A DNA stretch of 64,000 bases from Cronobacter condimenti 1330 (GTDB lineage Bacteria > Pseudomonadota > Gammaproteobacteria > Enterobacterales > Enterobacteriaceae): contig NZ_CP012264.1 in assembly GCF_001277255.1 (NCBI RefSeq), forward strand, positions 2,046,001-2,110,000. The letters are read 5' to 3'. Of the stretch, positions 1 to 10,284 are shown one piece after another; position 1 is the first letter of the stretch, and every line of letters begins with the position of its first letter. The notes below the pieces were generated by a model that was not told the origin of the DNA, searched no databases, and was given only the letters and a program-made list of their open reading frames with translations. Made by a program: the position numbers and the translations under genes.

Positions 1-641
1 TCATTGATGCTGTGTTTATGGGTAGCGGCAGCGTCGCTAAATCGCCTATTCCACCTAACATGATGGGCTATAACAAAGACCTGAAAACCTATGACTACGA
101 TCCGCAGAAGGCCAAAGCGCTGCTGAAACAGGCCGGGCTGGAAAAAGGCTTTGAAGCTACGCTGTGGTCAATGCCGGTACAGCGTCCGTATAACCCGAAC
201 TCGAAGCGTATCGCTGAGATGATCCAGAGCGACTGGGCGAAAGTAGGCGTGAAGGCGAAAATCATCAGCTACGAGTGGGGCGAGTACCTCTCCGGCATCC
301 GTAAAGGCGAGCACGACGCCGCGCTTTATGGCTGGATGTCTGACAACGGAGATCCGGATAACTTTGCCGATGTGCTGTTAAGCTGCGACAGTATCCAGAG
401 CGGATCGAATGCCGCACGCTGGTGCGATAAGCAATACACAACGCTTATCGACGAGGCCAAACGTGAGAGCGCGCCGGACGCCCGCGCTAAACTCTACGAG
501 CAGGCGCAGGAGATTTTCTACCAGCAGGCTCCGTGGATACCGCTTGCCAACGGTCGCACTTTCTACGCGACCCGCAGCAACGTGACGGGATATAGCGTAA
601 GCCTCATGGGCAGCGACTTCTCGAAAGCGAAACTGAACTAA
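1..641 (+). CDS. Periplasmic peptide-type solute-binding protein (SBP_bac_5, DppA-like), C-terminal part
   Basis: The reading frame is already open at the left edge, so only the last ~212 residues are visible and the 5' end lies outside the window. The protein resembles the C-terminal lobe of DppA/OppA-type binding proteins of ABC importers: a PIPP motif followed by MGYN, the YDPQKAKALL segment typical of the family, and a W-M-S-D-N-G-D-P-D-N stretch close to DppA. It would capture a peptide or similar ligand in the periplasm. Its transporter partners are not visible to the left. It is separate from the second binding protein at 10.3-11.8 kb. The family is clear; the ligand cannot be read. 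Confidence 0.85.
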   Translation, partial: IDAVFMGSGSVAKSPIPPNMMGYNKDLKTYDYDPQKAKALLKQAGLEKGFEATLWSMPVQRPYNPNSKRIAEMIQSDWAKVGVKAKIISYEWGEYLSGIRKGEHDAALYGWMSDNGDPDNFADVLLSCDSIQSGSNAARWCDKQYTTLIDEAKRESAPDARAKLYEQAQEIFYQQAPWIPLANGRTFYATRSNVTGYSVSLMGSDFSKAKLN

Positions 642-647
642 GTACTG

Positions 648-669
648 CGCCGCGGCTTCTGCCGCGGCG
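648..669 (+). terminator. Stem-loop after the binding-protein gene
   Basis: A perfect 9-bp GC-only stem (648-656 with 661-669) with a TTCT loop starts 7 bases after the stop codon. There is no T-run behind it, so it may act as an RNA 3' stabiliser or a weak terminator rather than a classical one. Confidence 0.45.
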
Positions 670-689
670 ATGCGTTTAAGGAGGCGACA

Positions 690-935
690 ATGGCTCATCT
701 TGATGACGTAAAACGCCGCGTCGATGCGGCGATTGAAGAACATGTGATTGCGCACATGAATGAATTGCTGATTGAACTGAGCGATGACACGGAACTGACC
801 CGTGAAGCCCGCTACGGCGAACAGCAGCGGTTGCGCGTGGCCATTGCCCATCACGGGCGTCAGCACAAAGAAGATCGCGAGCGCGAGGCGGCGGAGCGCC
901 TGGCGGAACTGACTCGAGGCGGTACCATTTTATAA
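690..935 (+). CDS. ydcY: YdcY family protein (DUF2526)
   Basis: 81-residue soluble protein nearly collinear with E. coli YdcY: the VDAAIEE, VIAHMNELLI and RLRxAIAHHG segments and the C-terminal TxGGTIL are all present. No biochemical role is known for this family. A strong AAGGAGG ribosome site lies 8-9 bases before the ATG. It is followed 9 bases later by a dehydrogenase gene that has its own AAGGA site, so the two may be co-transcribed. Its place beside ydcZ and mnaT matches E. coli gene order. Confidence 0.92.
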   Translation: MAHLDDVKRRVDAAIEEHVIAHMNELLIELSDDTELTREARYGEQQRLRVAIAHHGRQHKEDREREAAERLAELTRGGTIL

Positions 936-944
936 GGAATAGCT

Positions 945-1829
945 ATGCATATTGCATTTCTCGGCCTCGGTGGCATGGGTCAGCCGATGGCGGAAAATCT
1001 GGTGAAAGCGGGTTTTACGGTGACGGTGTGGAATCGCTCGCCCGCGCCGGTAGAGGCGCTGCGCGCGCAGGGTGCCCGGGTGGCAGAAAGTCCGAAGGCT
1101 ATTTTTGACGCCGATGTGTTAATCACCATCCTCGCCGATGATGCCGTGACAGAAAACGTGGTGGTAACGCAGGGAGCGCTGGCCTCGCTCGCGCCAGGGG
1201 CGCTCTGGATCAACATGGCGACTGTCTCCGTGGCTTTTACCGACGCGATGCAAGCGCTTGCCCGTGAACGACGCGTCGGCTATCTGGCCGCGCCGGTACT
1301 GGGGCGCGTGGATGTCGCGGCCGCCGGGAATCTCAATATCCTCGCTGCGGGCGAGCCGGAGCTGTGTGCGAAAGCGCAGCCGATTTTTGACGTGCTCGGC
1401 CAGAAAACCTGGCACTTCGGCGACAGCCCTGCGCAGGCCGCCGCGGTAAAACTTGCCGCTAACTTTATGCTCGCGAGCGCCATTGAGGCGATGGGCGAGG
1501 CCTCAGCGCTGGTTGAGGCGTATGACGTCGGCAAAGGGGATTTCCTCGGTATGCTCACCAGCACACTGTTTGCCGCACCGGCCTATAAGAATTACGGGGC
1601 AATGATTGCCGAAGACCGCTATACGCCGGCTGGTTTTACCATGAAGCTTGGGCTCAAAGATGTGCGCCTGGCGCAGCAGGCGGCGGAGAGTAAAAACGTG
1701 CCGATGGGGATCGCGGGCGTACTGCGCGATAACTATCTCGACGCGCTGGCCCACGGCGATGAAAAGCTCGACTGGGCGGCGCTCGCGACCGTCAGCGCGC
1801 GGCGCAGCGGGCAGAAAACCAAACCGTAA
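945..1829 (+). CDS. NAD(P)-dependent beta-hydroxyacid dehydrogenase family oxidoreductase
   Basis: 294 residues. The N-terminal Rossmann fold starts with GLGGMGQPMAENL, the classical dinucleotide motif of 3-hydroxyisobutyrate dehydrogenase/GarR/YihU-type enzymes. The alpha-helical C-terminal domain carries the conserved lysine in AAAVKLAANFML. Such enzymes oxidise or reduce short beta-hydroxyacids or semialdehydes in the cytosol. The substrate is not readable; many enterobacterial homologues are annotated only as 6-phosphogluconate-dehydrogenase NAD-binding family proteins. It is not part of the E. coli ydcY-ydcZ gap as I recall it, so it may be a local insertion. The stop lies 3 bases from the convergent ydcZ. 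Confidence 0.85.
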   Translation: MHIAFLGLGGMGQPMAENLVKAGFTVTVWNRSPAPVEALRAQGARVAESPKAIFDADVLITILADDAVTENVVVTQGALASLAPGALWINMATVSVAFTDAMQALARERRVGYLAAPVLGRVDVAAAGNLNILAAGEPELCAKAQPIFDVLGQKTWHFGDSPAQAAAVKLAANFMLASAIEAMGEASALVEAYDVGKGDFLGMLTSTLFAAPAYKNYGAMIAEDRYTPAGFTMKLGLKDVRLAQQAAESKNVPMGIAGVLRDNYLDALAHGDEKLDWAALATVSARRSGQKTKP

Positions 1830-1832
1830 CGC

Positions 1833-2282
1833 TCAGAACGTGCGTCTGGCGACCAGCCAGGCGCCTACGACCAGCAGCACCGCACCGGCTACCGGGCCTG
1901 CCACCATACGCAGCGTCAGGCCGCTTGTGCGTGCAATATCAAACAACAACCCGCCGATAAGCTGGCTTGCCACCAGTACCGCAATCGTTGTGGCTGCGCC
2001 CAGATGCTGATAGCCATTAATACTCGCGAACACAAAAAACGATCCCAGCAGGCCGGGGAGCAGCGTCCACCAGCGCACGGTGGTAATCAGCTCGCTGAAA
2101 CCCGCCGTACCGTTACGCGCCAGCAGAATGGCGCAGAAGAGCACTATCCCCACCAGTGAATTGAGCAGCATCGCAATCAGGATTGTTGAGGCCGACTGGG
2201 TTATGCGCACCATCAGCATATTTTGCACCACCAGACCGACCCCGGCGGCGGCGAGAAACAACAGGCTCAGCGACGAATTCAT
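1833..2282 (-). CDS. ydcZ: YdcZ inner-membrane protein (DMT-like, DUF606/EamA-related)
   Basis: 149 residues with about five hydrophobic segments, the length and hydropathy typical of the small DUF606 half-transporters. By family it sits in the inner membrane and may export a small metabolite; nothing in the sequence names it. Its ATG overlaps the mnaT stop codon by 4 bases (ATGA), so it is probably translationally coupled as the second gene of a mnaT-ydcZ operon, as in E. coli. Confidence 0.88.
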   Translation of the reverse strand: MNSSLSLLFLAAAGVGLVVQNMLMVRITQSASTILIAMLLNSLVGIVLFCAILLARNGTAGFSELITTVRWWTLLPGLLGSFFVFASINGYQHLGAATTIAVLVASQLIGGLLFDIARTSGLTLRMVAGPVAGAVLLVVGAWLVARRTF

Positions 2283-2797
2283 CCGATAGCGTCCGGTTCG
2301 CTGCGGTTATCAAGCTGCAACTGCATAAAGGTTAAATCGAGCCAGCGGCCAAATTTGGTGCCGACCTGCGGCATCTGCGCGGTGATGGTAAAACCGAGCT
2401 TTTCGTGTAGCGCAATGGAAGCGGTGTTTTGCGACTCAATCCCGGCGACCATGACATGCTTGCCGATAGCCCGCGCCTCGACAATCAGTCGCGTCATTAA
2501 CGCTTTGCCAGTGCCTTTACCGTGATGATCCGGGTGCACGTAGACGGAGTGCTCGACGGTATGGCGAAAGCCATCGAATGCACGCCAGTCGCCGAAGGAC
2601 GAATAGCCCACAACGGTATCGCCTTCGACCGCCACCAGCACCGGATAACCTGCGTTGCCGCGCTGATAAAACCAGGCGAGACGGTTTTCAGTATCGACGA
2701 TGGCGTCGTTCCAGATGGCGGCGGTATGCAACACCGCGTAGTTATAGATTTCGGCAATGGCGGCGCAGTCGTCCGCGGTGGCCTTGCGAATAAGCAT
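2279..2797 (-). CDS. mnaT: L-amino acid N-acetyltransferase MnaT (GNAT)
   Basis: 172 residues, the same length as E. coli MnaT/YncA. GNAT fold: the acetyl-CoA loop is seen in HPDHHGKGTGKALM, and the C-terminal MPQVGTKFGRWLDLTFMQLQL and EPDAIG segments are shared with MnaT. The E. coli enzyme acetylates L-methionine sulfoximine and sulfone, and related PAT-type enzymes detoxify phosphinothricin. An upstream in-frame ATG would add 8 residues, but the chosen start matches the family and leaves room for the divergent promoter. It is transcribed away from the XRE regulator with only 38 bases between the start codons. Confidence 0.93.
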   Translation of the reverse strand: MLIRKATADDCAAIAEIYNYAVLHTAAIWNDAIVDTENRLAWFYQRGNAGYPVLVAVEGDTVVGYSSFGDWRAFDGFRHTVEHSVYVHPDHHGKGTGKALMTRLIVEARAIGKHVMVAGIESQNTASIALHEKLGFTITAQMPQVGTKFGRWLDLTFMQLQLDNRSEPDAIG

Positions 2798-2799
2798 CG

Positions 2800-2827
2800 T
2801 TGAACCCCGGCTGTTGTACACTATAAT
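2800..2827 (+). promoter_or_regulatory. Predicted sigma70 promoter of the XRE-cupin regulator
   Basis: TTGAAC at 2800-2805 and a perfect TATAAT at 2822-2827 with a 16-base spacer. The predicted transcription start falls at about 2833-2836, on the ATG at 2836, and no Shine-Dalgarno is visible. The same 38 bases must also hold the mnaT promoter, so the two genes probably share control. Confidence 0.55.
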
Positions 2828-2835
2828 GTTACGTT

Positions 2836-3411
2836 ATGAATAATATAATCGACACATTAAATCAACGGATTGGTGAGCGCATCCGTATTGAGCGCGAAAC
2901 CCGCGGCTGGTCGCTGAGCGAGCTTGCTGAACGCGCGGGCGTATCACGCGCCATGATCCATAAAATCGAGCGCGGGGAGAGCAGCCCGACGGCGACGCTG
3001 CTGGGCCGCCTTTCCGGCGCGCTGGGGCTTAGCATGTCGACGCTTATTGCCCGCGCAGAAATGAACGAAGGGCGCCTGCTGCGCTTTGCGGATCAACCCG
3101 TCTGGCAGGATCCGCAGAGCCACTATCTGCGCCGCCACGTCTCGCCCAAATCCGATCTGCCGCTTGATCTTGTGCAGGTCGAGCTGCCGGCAGGCAGCGA
3201 TATTCCCATGCCCGCCTCGGCCTATGCCTTCGCCCGCCAGCTTATCTGGGTGCAGCGTGGCGAACTGGTGTTTCGCGAAGGCGATACGCATCACGCCATG
3301 CGCGAGGGCGACTGCCTGGAGCTTGGCCCGCCAAATGAGTGCCATTTCATCAATCAGAGCGACGCGCCGTGCGTCTATCTGGTCGTGCGTCTGAATAACG
3401 TCGCCAGTTGA
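2836..3411 (+). CDS. XRE-family transcriptional regulator with C-terminal cupin sensor
   Basis: 191 residues. Residues ~10-65 form a lambda-repressor-type helix-turn-helix (SLSELAERAGVSRAMIHKIE, then GESSPTATLLGRL). Residues ~110-190 form a cupin barrel with a double beta-strand pattern ending HFINQS. This architecture is shared with SutR/YdcN and PuuR-type regulators, which sense small metabolites. Divergence from mnaT-ydcZ at 38 bases suggests it controls that acetyltransferase operon and itself. The start has no ribosome site and probably gives a leaderless mRNA. The direct target is inference. Confidence 0.85.
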   Translation: MNNIIDTLNQRIGERIRIERETRGWSLSELAERAGVSRAMIHKIERGESSPTATLLGRLSGALGLSMSTLIARAEMNEGRLLRFADQPVWQDPQSHYLRRHVSPKSDLPLDLVQVELPAGSDIPMPASAYAFARQLIWVQRGELVFREGDTHHAMREGDCLELGPPNECHFINQSDAPCVYLVVRLNNVAS

Positions 3412-3459
3412 TGTGAATGCACTACGCTTTCTGGATGTCCTGAAAATAAGGAGAACATC

Positions 3460-4500
3460 ATGACGCAACACGCTTCCCGTAATCGCCGCTGGGTGCTGGC
3501 TTCTCGTCCGCACGGCGCGCCTGTGGCGGATAACTTCCGTCTTGAAGAAGACACCGTTGCCGAGCCTGGCGAAAACCAGGTGCTGGTGCGCACCGTCTAC
3601 CTGTCGCTTGACCCGTATATGCGCGGGCGCATGAGCGACGAGCCATCCTATTCCCCGCCGGTTGAGATTGGCGAAGTTATGGTGGGTGGCACCGTGGGTG
3701 TCGTGGAAGCCTCCAACCACCCGGATTTCCACCCCGGCGACTGGGTGCTCGGTTACAGCGGCTGGCAGGATTATTGTATCTGCGATGGCAAACAACTCTC
3801 ACCGCTCGGGGATTCGCCGGAGCATCCGTCCTGGTTCCTGGGCGTGCTCGGCATGCCCGGCTTTACCGCCTACATGGGGCTTCTGGATATTGGCGCGCCG
3901 AAAGCGGGCGAAACGCTGGTGGTTGCCGCGGCAACCGGCCCGGTGGGCGCAAGCGTCGGCCAGATCGGTAAAATCAAAGGCTGTCGCGTGGTGGGTATTG
4001 CCGGCGGCGAAGAGAAGTGCCGCTACGCGGTAGAGCACCTGGGCTTTGATGCCTGCATCGACCACCGGGCGCCGGATTTCGCCGCCAGACTCGCCGAAGC
4101 CTGCCCGCAGGGCATTGACGTTTATTATGAAAACGTCGGCGGCAAAGTGTTTGACGCCGTACTCCCGCTGTTCAATACCGGCGCGCGCGTGCCGCTGTGT
4201 GGCCTGGTTTCAGGCTATAACGCCACCGATCTGCCGCCAGGCCCAGACCGTCTGCCGCTTTTGATGGGGACGCTTCTTAAAAAACGCATCCGTATGCAGG
4301 GCTTTATCATCAACCAGGATTATGGTCACCGCATTGAAGAGTTCCAGCGCGAGATGGGCCACTGGGTGTCAGAAGGGAAAGTCCACTACCGCGAGCAGAT
4401 TGTCGATGGGCTGGAGAACGCACCGGAGGCGTTTATCGGCCTGCTGGAGGGGAAAAACTTCGGCAAGCTGGTGATCCGCGTCGCCAGTGACGAATCATAA
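3460..4500 (+). CDS. curA: NADPH-dependent curcumin / enone reductase CurA
   Basis: 346 residues, collinear with E. coli CurA/YncB. It is a zinc-independent medium-chain reductase of the leukotriene B4 dehydrogenase group: LSLDPYMRGRM near the N-terminus, LGMPGFTAYMGLL, and the NADPH-binding AATGPVGASVGQIGK. The family reduces alpha,beta-unsaturated ketones; the E. coli enzyme reduces curcumin in two NADPH steps. AAGGAG lies 7 bases before the ATG. It keeps its E. coli place after mnaT, but the mcbR-like gene that should follow has been separated from it by the 8-kb ABC transport unit. Confidence 0.95.
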   Translation: MTQHASRNRRWVLASRPHGAPVADNFRLEEDTVAEPGENQVLVRTVYLSLDPYMRGRMSDEPSYSPPVEIGEVMVGGTVGVVEASNHPDFHPGDWVLGYSGWQDYCICDGKQLSPLGDSPEHPSWFLGVLGMPGFTAYMGLLDIGAPKAGETLVVAAATGPVGASVGQIGKIKGCRVVGIAGGEEKCRYAVEHLGFDACIDHRAPDFAARLAEACPQGIDVYYENVGGKVFDAVLPLFNTGARVPLCGLVSGYNATDLPPGPDRLPLLMGTLLKKRIRMQGFIINQDYGHRIEEFQREMGHWVSEGKVHYREQIVDGLENAPEAFIGLLEGKNFGKLVIRVASDES

Positions 4501-4575
4501 ACCAGCTAAATAACAACTTGTTAACCACGGCGGCTGCCGATATCCTCGGGCTATGCCTGTTGTCGGGAGCCGCCT

Positions 4576-6185
<1,610 letters not shown>

Positions 6186-6189
<4 letters not shown>

Positions 6190-7163
6190 GGCGCGGCGAA
6201 AAGCGGCAGCGCCGTGCCGATGTTCTCGCGCGCTGCGGCCTGCAATACCCGCGCGGCCAGCGCAATATCGAATATGTTCAGCCCGAACGAGGAAAAGTAC
6301 ACGCTGTCGTCGGGCGCAGGCCGAAAGCGGCCTGCCAGCAGGTCTGTGAGATCCGCCGCCCAGCCGTCATCGGCAAACGCTCCCGCGCGATACATCTGAA
6401 ACAGGCTCTTGGCGCTGGTGTGGCGAAACTCGCCCCAGGCATCCACCACCACATGCGCGGCGCGATCGATGGCCGCAAAACACACCTCGTGATAGCCAAT
6501 CTGCATCACCAGCCTGCCAGGGGCTATCCATTCAGGGCCAAGAAACGGCGCCTGCGCACCGGTGCAGGTAATAATGGCGTCCCACGACAGTGGTTGCGCC
6601 TCATCGAGGTGTTGAAAGCGTTCGTACGGGAACGGCAGCGGGTCAGCGGTTAACGCCTCAAGCCGCGCGGGCGTGCGGTTCCACAGCCCCAGAACGTCGA
6701 GTGAAGGAAACTGCGCGCGCAGCATTTCAAGGTGGGCGCGCGCCTGCACGCCCGCACCCAACAGCAGCACGCGGCGTACCGGGCGCGGGGCTGCGTATGA
6801 GAGCGCCAGCGCCGACACCGCCGCGGTGCGCACCGCGGTAAGCCCGCCGCTCTCTATCAGACCGACCGGCAGACCGCTGTCGGCGCGGTTAATAAGCGTG
6901 ACGGTGAGCGCCATCGGCAGCCCGTCCTGCGGCTGGGGGCGGTGCGCTGTCCATTTTACGCCGTTGGCGTTAAAGCGCCCGCCAACGCGCGCCGGTAACG
7001 CGTAAACCTTACCCGGCGGCGTGTCGAGCGGCACGTGCGTTTCGGCAGGCATCATGGCGTCACCTGCGTCCAGTAGCCGCACCGCGTCAGTCACATCCTG
7101 CAACGCCGCATGCGGATCAAGCCCGCCGAGCGCGGCCACTTGCGGGCCGGTGAGAAATCGCAT
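6186..7163 (-). CDS. Ornithine cyclodeaminase / mu-crystallin family protein
   Basis: 325 residues. Lys70 in NGVKWTAHRP matches the active-site lysine of the family, and the dinucleotide motif LLLGAGVQARAHLEML is at ~131-146. The family includes ornithine cyclodeaminase, alanine dehydrogenase of archaeal type, ketimine and pyrroline-2-carboxylate reductases and SbnB. The exact reaction cannot be read. As last gene of the minus-strand operon with a binding protein, two permeases and an M20 hydrolase, it probably processes an amino acid or imine released from the imported compound (inference). It begins 18 bases after the M20 gene ends. Confidence 0.85.
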
Positions 7164-7181
7164 GGTTATCTCCGGGTGTCG

Positions 7182-8528
7182 TCAGAATGAAAGCAGCCAG
7201 TCACGAAGCGAGCGGGTATAACGCGCAAGCCCGCGCAGGGTAACGAACTCATTCACGCCGTGCGCGTTACCGCCATACCCCAGCCCGCCAATAAGAAACG
7301 CCGGGGCCACGGGCGCGAACGCGTAGGCCGGGGCGCAACCGGGCGCCCACGGCCAAATCTGCGGGCGGGCCTGTTGCTGGTGATAACTGTTGATAAGCTC
7401 CAGCACGCCCGCGTCGTCAACGGAAAACCGGCGTCCCGGATAGCTGTCGTCCACGATAAGTTCGGCGCCGGCGATCGCCTGCACAGAAAGCTGCTCGCGC
7501 ATGGCGTTCAGTAACGCCCTGGGCGAACTGCCAGGCGGTGTGCGCAGCGCAAATTCAGCGCAGGCGAGCGGGGGAATAATGCCGCGGCCCGGCAGCGGCG
7601 TGGTGCGAAGTTCACTGAGATTCAGCACCGCGCTGCCAAGCAGAAACGCCAGCGCCTCGCGGCTGTCGCCCGGAACGGTGAGACGCTCGCTTTTGCGCAT
7701 CGCCAGTTCATCGGCAATGCTGAACTGCGGCGCAAGTTCGTCGAGAATGCGTAGCGCATCATCATCCAGAGGGAGCGTTTCCAGCACGCCGTTGCGACCG
7801 GCCGGGGCGATAGCGGCGAGCGCCTGCACCAGCCGCCAGGCAGGGTTGGCAATCCAGGCCGCGTTGCTGGCGTGAATCGCCGCCTGCGGCCCGCCCCAGT
7901 CACCACCTGCGACGCGCAGCCGCCCTGTGGTCATGCCGGTAAAGCCGAGATAAAGCCGTGGGGCACCGCCGCCATATTCACACAGCGACGGAAAGAGCAC
8001 CGCCAGTGCGGGTGAGATCGGGCAGGGCGTGCGGGCGAGGTAACGCCTGAGCGCGCCGCTGCCGCACTCCTCTTCGCCTTCAAGCAGGATCTCCAGATTG
8101 GTCGCGAGCAGGCCGTTCTGCCACAGCTCGCGCACCACGGTCAGCATACCGGCGAGCGGCCCTTTGTTGTTTTCCGCACCGCGGGAGATAAACACGTCGC
8201 CCTTATCACGCCAGTGGCGGATACCGCCGGTGAACGGGTCAACCTGCCAGCCTTGCGGGTCGGCGGGCATGACGTCATACATGTTGTAGAGCACAAGCGT
8301 ATCCGGCGCGCCGACGTCCACCCGCACATGCACCAGCGGCGGGCTGTCGGCGGGTTGCTGCGCGACCGGCAGCACCACGTCGGCCTCAAGTTCTTCCACA
8401 AGCCAGGCTTCCAGCCAGGCGGCCAGCGAACGCTGTTCGTCAGGCTGGTCCGCCACGCTTTGCCACGCGGTGAGTGACGACAGCAGTTCCAGGGTCGCAT
8501 CCACATCGGCATGCGGCTGAACAGTCAT
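7182..8528 (-). CDS. M20-family metallohydrolase-like protein with altered metal ligands
   Basis: 448 residues with the M20 layout: catalytic domain, dimerisation insert, catalytic domain. The catalytic Glu pair is kept (EGEEECGS) and so is the C-terminal His (GGNAHGVNE). The usual metal-binding His of GHYDV is Met here (NMYDVMP), and the bridging Asp of the next motif is Asn (ENNKGP). It may use one metal, a different metal site, or act as a binding protein. The family cleaves amide bonds of peptides and acylated amino acids. It has no signal peptide, so it should act on imported substrate. It overlaps the upstream permease gene by 4 bases. Confidence 0.85.
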   Translation of the reverse strand: MTVQPHADVDATLELLSSLTAWQSVADQPDEQRSLAAWLEAWLVEELEADVVLPVAQQPADSPPLVHVRVDVGAPDTLVLYNMYDVMPADPQGWQVDPFTGGIRHWRDKGDVFISRGAENNKGPLAGMLTVVRELWQNGLLATNLEILLEGEEECGSGALRRYLARTPCPISPALAVLFPSLCEYGGGAPRLYLGFTGMTTGRLRVAGGDWGGPQAAIHASNAAWIANPAWRLVQALAAIAPAGRNGVLETLPLDDDALRILDELAPQFSIADELAMRKSERLTVPGDSREALAFLLGSAVLNLSELRTTPLPGRGIIPPLACAEFALRTPPGSSPRALLNAMREQLSVQAIAGAELIVDDSYPGRRFSVDDAGVLELINSYHQQQARPQIWPWAPGCAPAYAFAPVAPAFLIGGLGYGGNAHGVNEFVTLRGLARYTRSLRDWLLSF

Positions 8529-9439
8529 AAACGGATCCTCGGGTTTAATACCAGGTAAAGCAAATCAATCAGCAGGTTCACTACCACAAATGTCAGCGCC
8601 GCGAGCAGCACCACGCCCTGCACCAGCGGGAAATCGCGGTTCTGGATGGCCTGAACCGCGAGGCGGCCAATGCCGGGCCAGGCGAAGATAATCTCGGTAA
8701 CCAGCGCGCCGCCGAGCAGGGCGGCGAGCGAAATGCCCTGCACCGTCACTACCGGGATCAGCGCATTGCGAAGCCCGTGACGCACCAGCACGCGCCAGGC
8801 GCTTAGCCCTTTGGCGCGCGCGGTACGGATATAATCCTGGTCCAGCACGTCAATCAGACTGGCGCGCACCAGACGCGCCATCGCGCTCATATAGTATGCA
8901 CCAAGACAGACGGCAGGCATGATGAGCTGCAACGGTTCGCCGTAGCCGCCAGAGGGCAGCCAGCGCAGCTGCAGGCTGAAGAATAAAATCATCAGAAGCC
9001 CCAGCCAGAATACCGGCACCGCCTGACCGCTGAACGCCACGAGACGCGCCAGCAGATCCCATACCGTGTCGCGCCACAGGGCGCTGACAAGCCCAAGCGC
9101 CAGCCCTGCAAGCGTGCTCCAGGCAAGCGCGGTCAGCGCCAGCAGGGCGGTTGCGGGCAGACGTTCGGCAATGAGCGTCGTCACCGGCTGGCCAAAGCGC
9201 AGGGAGTCGCCCAGATCGCCCTTCAGCAACTGGCCTGCGTAATCGGCATATTGCGTAAGTAACGGGCGGTCAAACCCCATCGCATGGCGGAAATCGTTAA
9301 TCTCCTGCGTGGTTGCGCCGGGCGGCATCATGACGGCTGCCGGGTCGCCTGTCAGGTGCAGACTAAAGAAAATCAGCAGCGAGACACCGAACATCACCAG
9401 TAGCGCCTGGAAAAACCGCGAGATCAGATAGCCTGCCAT
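8525..9439 (-). CDS. Peptide-type ABC transporter permease (DppB-like)
   Basis: 304 residues with an N-terminal membrane anchor (YLISRFFQALLVMFGVSLL), a periplasmic loop and about five further membrane spans. The EAA-type cytoplasmic loop reads YIRTARAKGLSAWRVLVRHGLRNALIPVV. The N-terminal lead segment and Gly-Asp-Leu-Gly-Asp motif are typical of DppB/OppB/GsiC. It pairs with the DppC-like protein to form the channel. It overlaps the upstream gene by a single base (TAATG) and the downstream M20 gene by four, so translation of the set is tightly coupled. Confidence 0.92.
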   Translation of the reverse strand: MAGYLISRFFQALLVMFGVSLLIFFSLHLTGDPAAVMMPPGATTQEINDFRHAMGFDRPLLTQYADYAGQLLKGDLGDSLRFGQPVTTLIAERLPATALLALTALAWSTLAGLALGLVSALWRDTVWDLLARLVAFSGQAVPVFWLGLLMILFFSLQLRWLPSGGYGEPLQLIMPAVCLGAYYMSAMARLVRASLIDVLDQDYIRTARAKGLSAWRVLVRHGLRNALIPVVTVQGISLAALLGGALVTEIIFAWPGIGRLAVQAIQNRDFPLVQGVVLLAALTFVVVNLLIDLLYLVLNPRIRL

Positions 9440-10284
9440 TATTCGACCCTCGCCTGTGTCACGCGCAGCCAGTAGTCACCGAGCAGGTTGCAGCCCACCA
9501 CCAGCATGGCGATGGCGCAGCCCGGCCAGACGACGAGCCAGGGGGCGAGCAGCATATAAGCGCGGCCTTCGCCAATCAGGTTGCCAAGCGTCGGTGTCGG
9601 CGGCTGGATGCCCATGCCAAGAAAACCGACCGAGGCCTCAAGCACAATCAGCCGGGGAATATCCAGTGTGAGGAGCACCAGGAGCGGGGTGGCGAGCGCC
9701 GGTAAAATGTGGCGCAGCATAATGCGAAGGTGTGAAAACCCCATGGTTTTGGCGGCTTCAATGTATTCCAGCTCACGAATTTCAAGCGTTCGGGCGCGCG
9801 CCACGCGGGCGTAAATGGCCCAGCTGGTCACCCCCATAATCACAATAATATTGCTCAGTGAGGTGCCAAAGAGCGCCATCACGAGCAGGATCAGCAGAAT
9901 AAACGGCACGGCCAGCTGTATGTCGATAAGCCGCATAATCAGCGCATCGACCCAGCCGCCGAAATACCCGGCGACCATGCCCATGAGCGTGCCCATCGTG
10001 GCAGCGATAAGGGCGGCGACAATGACCACAAAAAGCGACAGCCGGGCACCCGCGAGAATGCGCGAGAGCAGATCGCGCCCGAGCTGATCGGCGCCCAGCC
10101 AGTGCGTTGCGCCGGGCGCCTGAAAGACGGCGCTCAGGTCACTGTGTAGCGGGTCGGGTAAAGGGAGCCACGGGGAGAGAAGCGCGGCCAGGATAAGCAA
10201 TGCTAACAGCGTACCGCCAAGAAGGCCGTCCCCCGGCAGGGGACGGCGACGTGTTCGGGATGCGTAACGGCCTCTGAAGATCAT
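9439..10284 (-). CDS. Peptide-type ABC transporter permease (DppC-like)
   Basis: 281 residues. An arginine-rich cytosolic N-terminus is followed by a membrane span, the DPLHSDLSAVFQAPGATHWLGADQLGRDLLSRI region diagnostic of DppC/OppC/GsiD proteins, and an EAA loop (YIEAAKTMGFSHLRIMLRHILPAL). Second subunit of the heterodimeric inner-membrane channel. Its start overlaps the stop of the binding-protein gene by 4 bases. The ligand is unknown. Confidence 0.92.
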   Translation of the reverse strand: MIFRGRYASRTRRRPLPGDGLLGGTLLALLILAALLSPWLPLPDPLHSDLSAVFQAPGATHWLGADQLGRDLLSRILAGARLSLFVVIVAALIAATMGTLMGMVAGYFGGWVDALIMRLIDIQLAVPFILLILLVMALFGTSLSNIIVIMGVTSWAIYARVARARTLEIRELEYIEAAKTMGFSHLRIMLRHILPALATPLLVLLTLDIPRLIVLEASVGFLGMGIQPPTPTLGNLIGEGRAYMLLAPWLVVWPGCAIAMLVVGCNLLGDYWLRVTQARVE

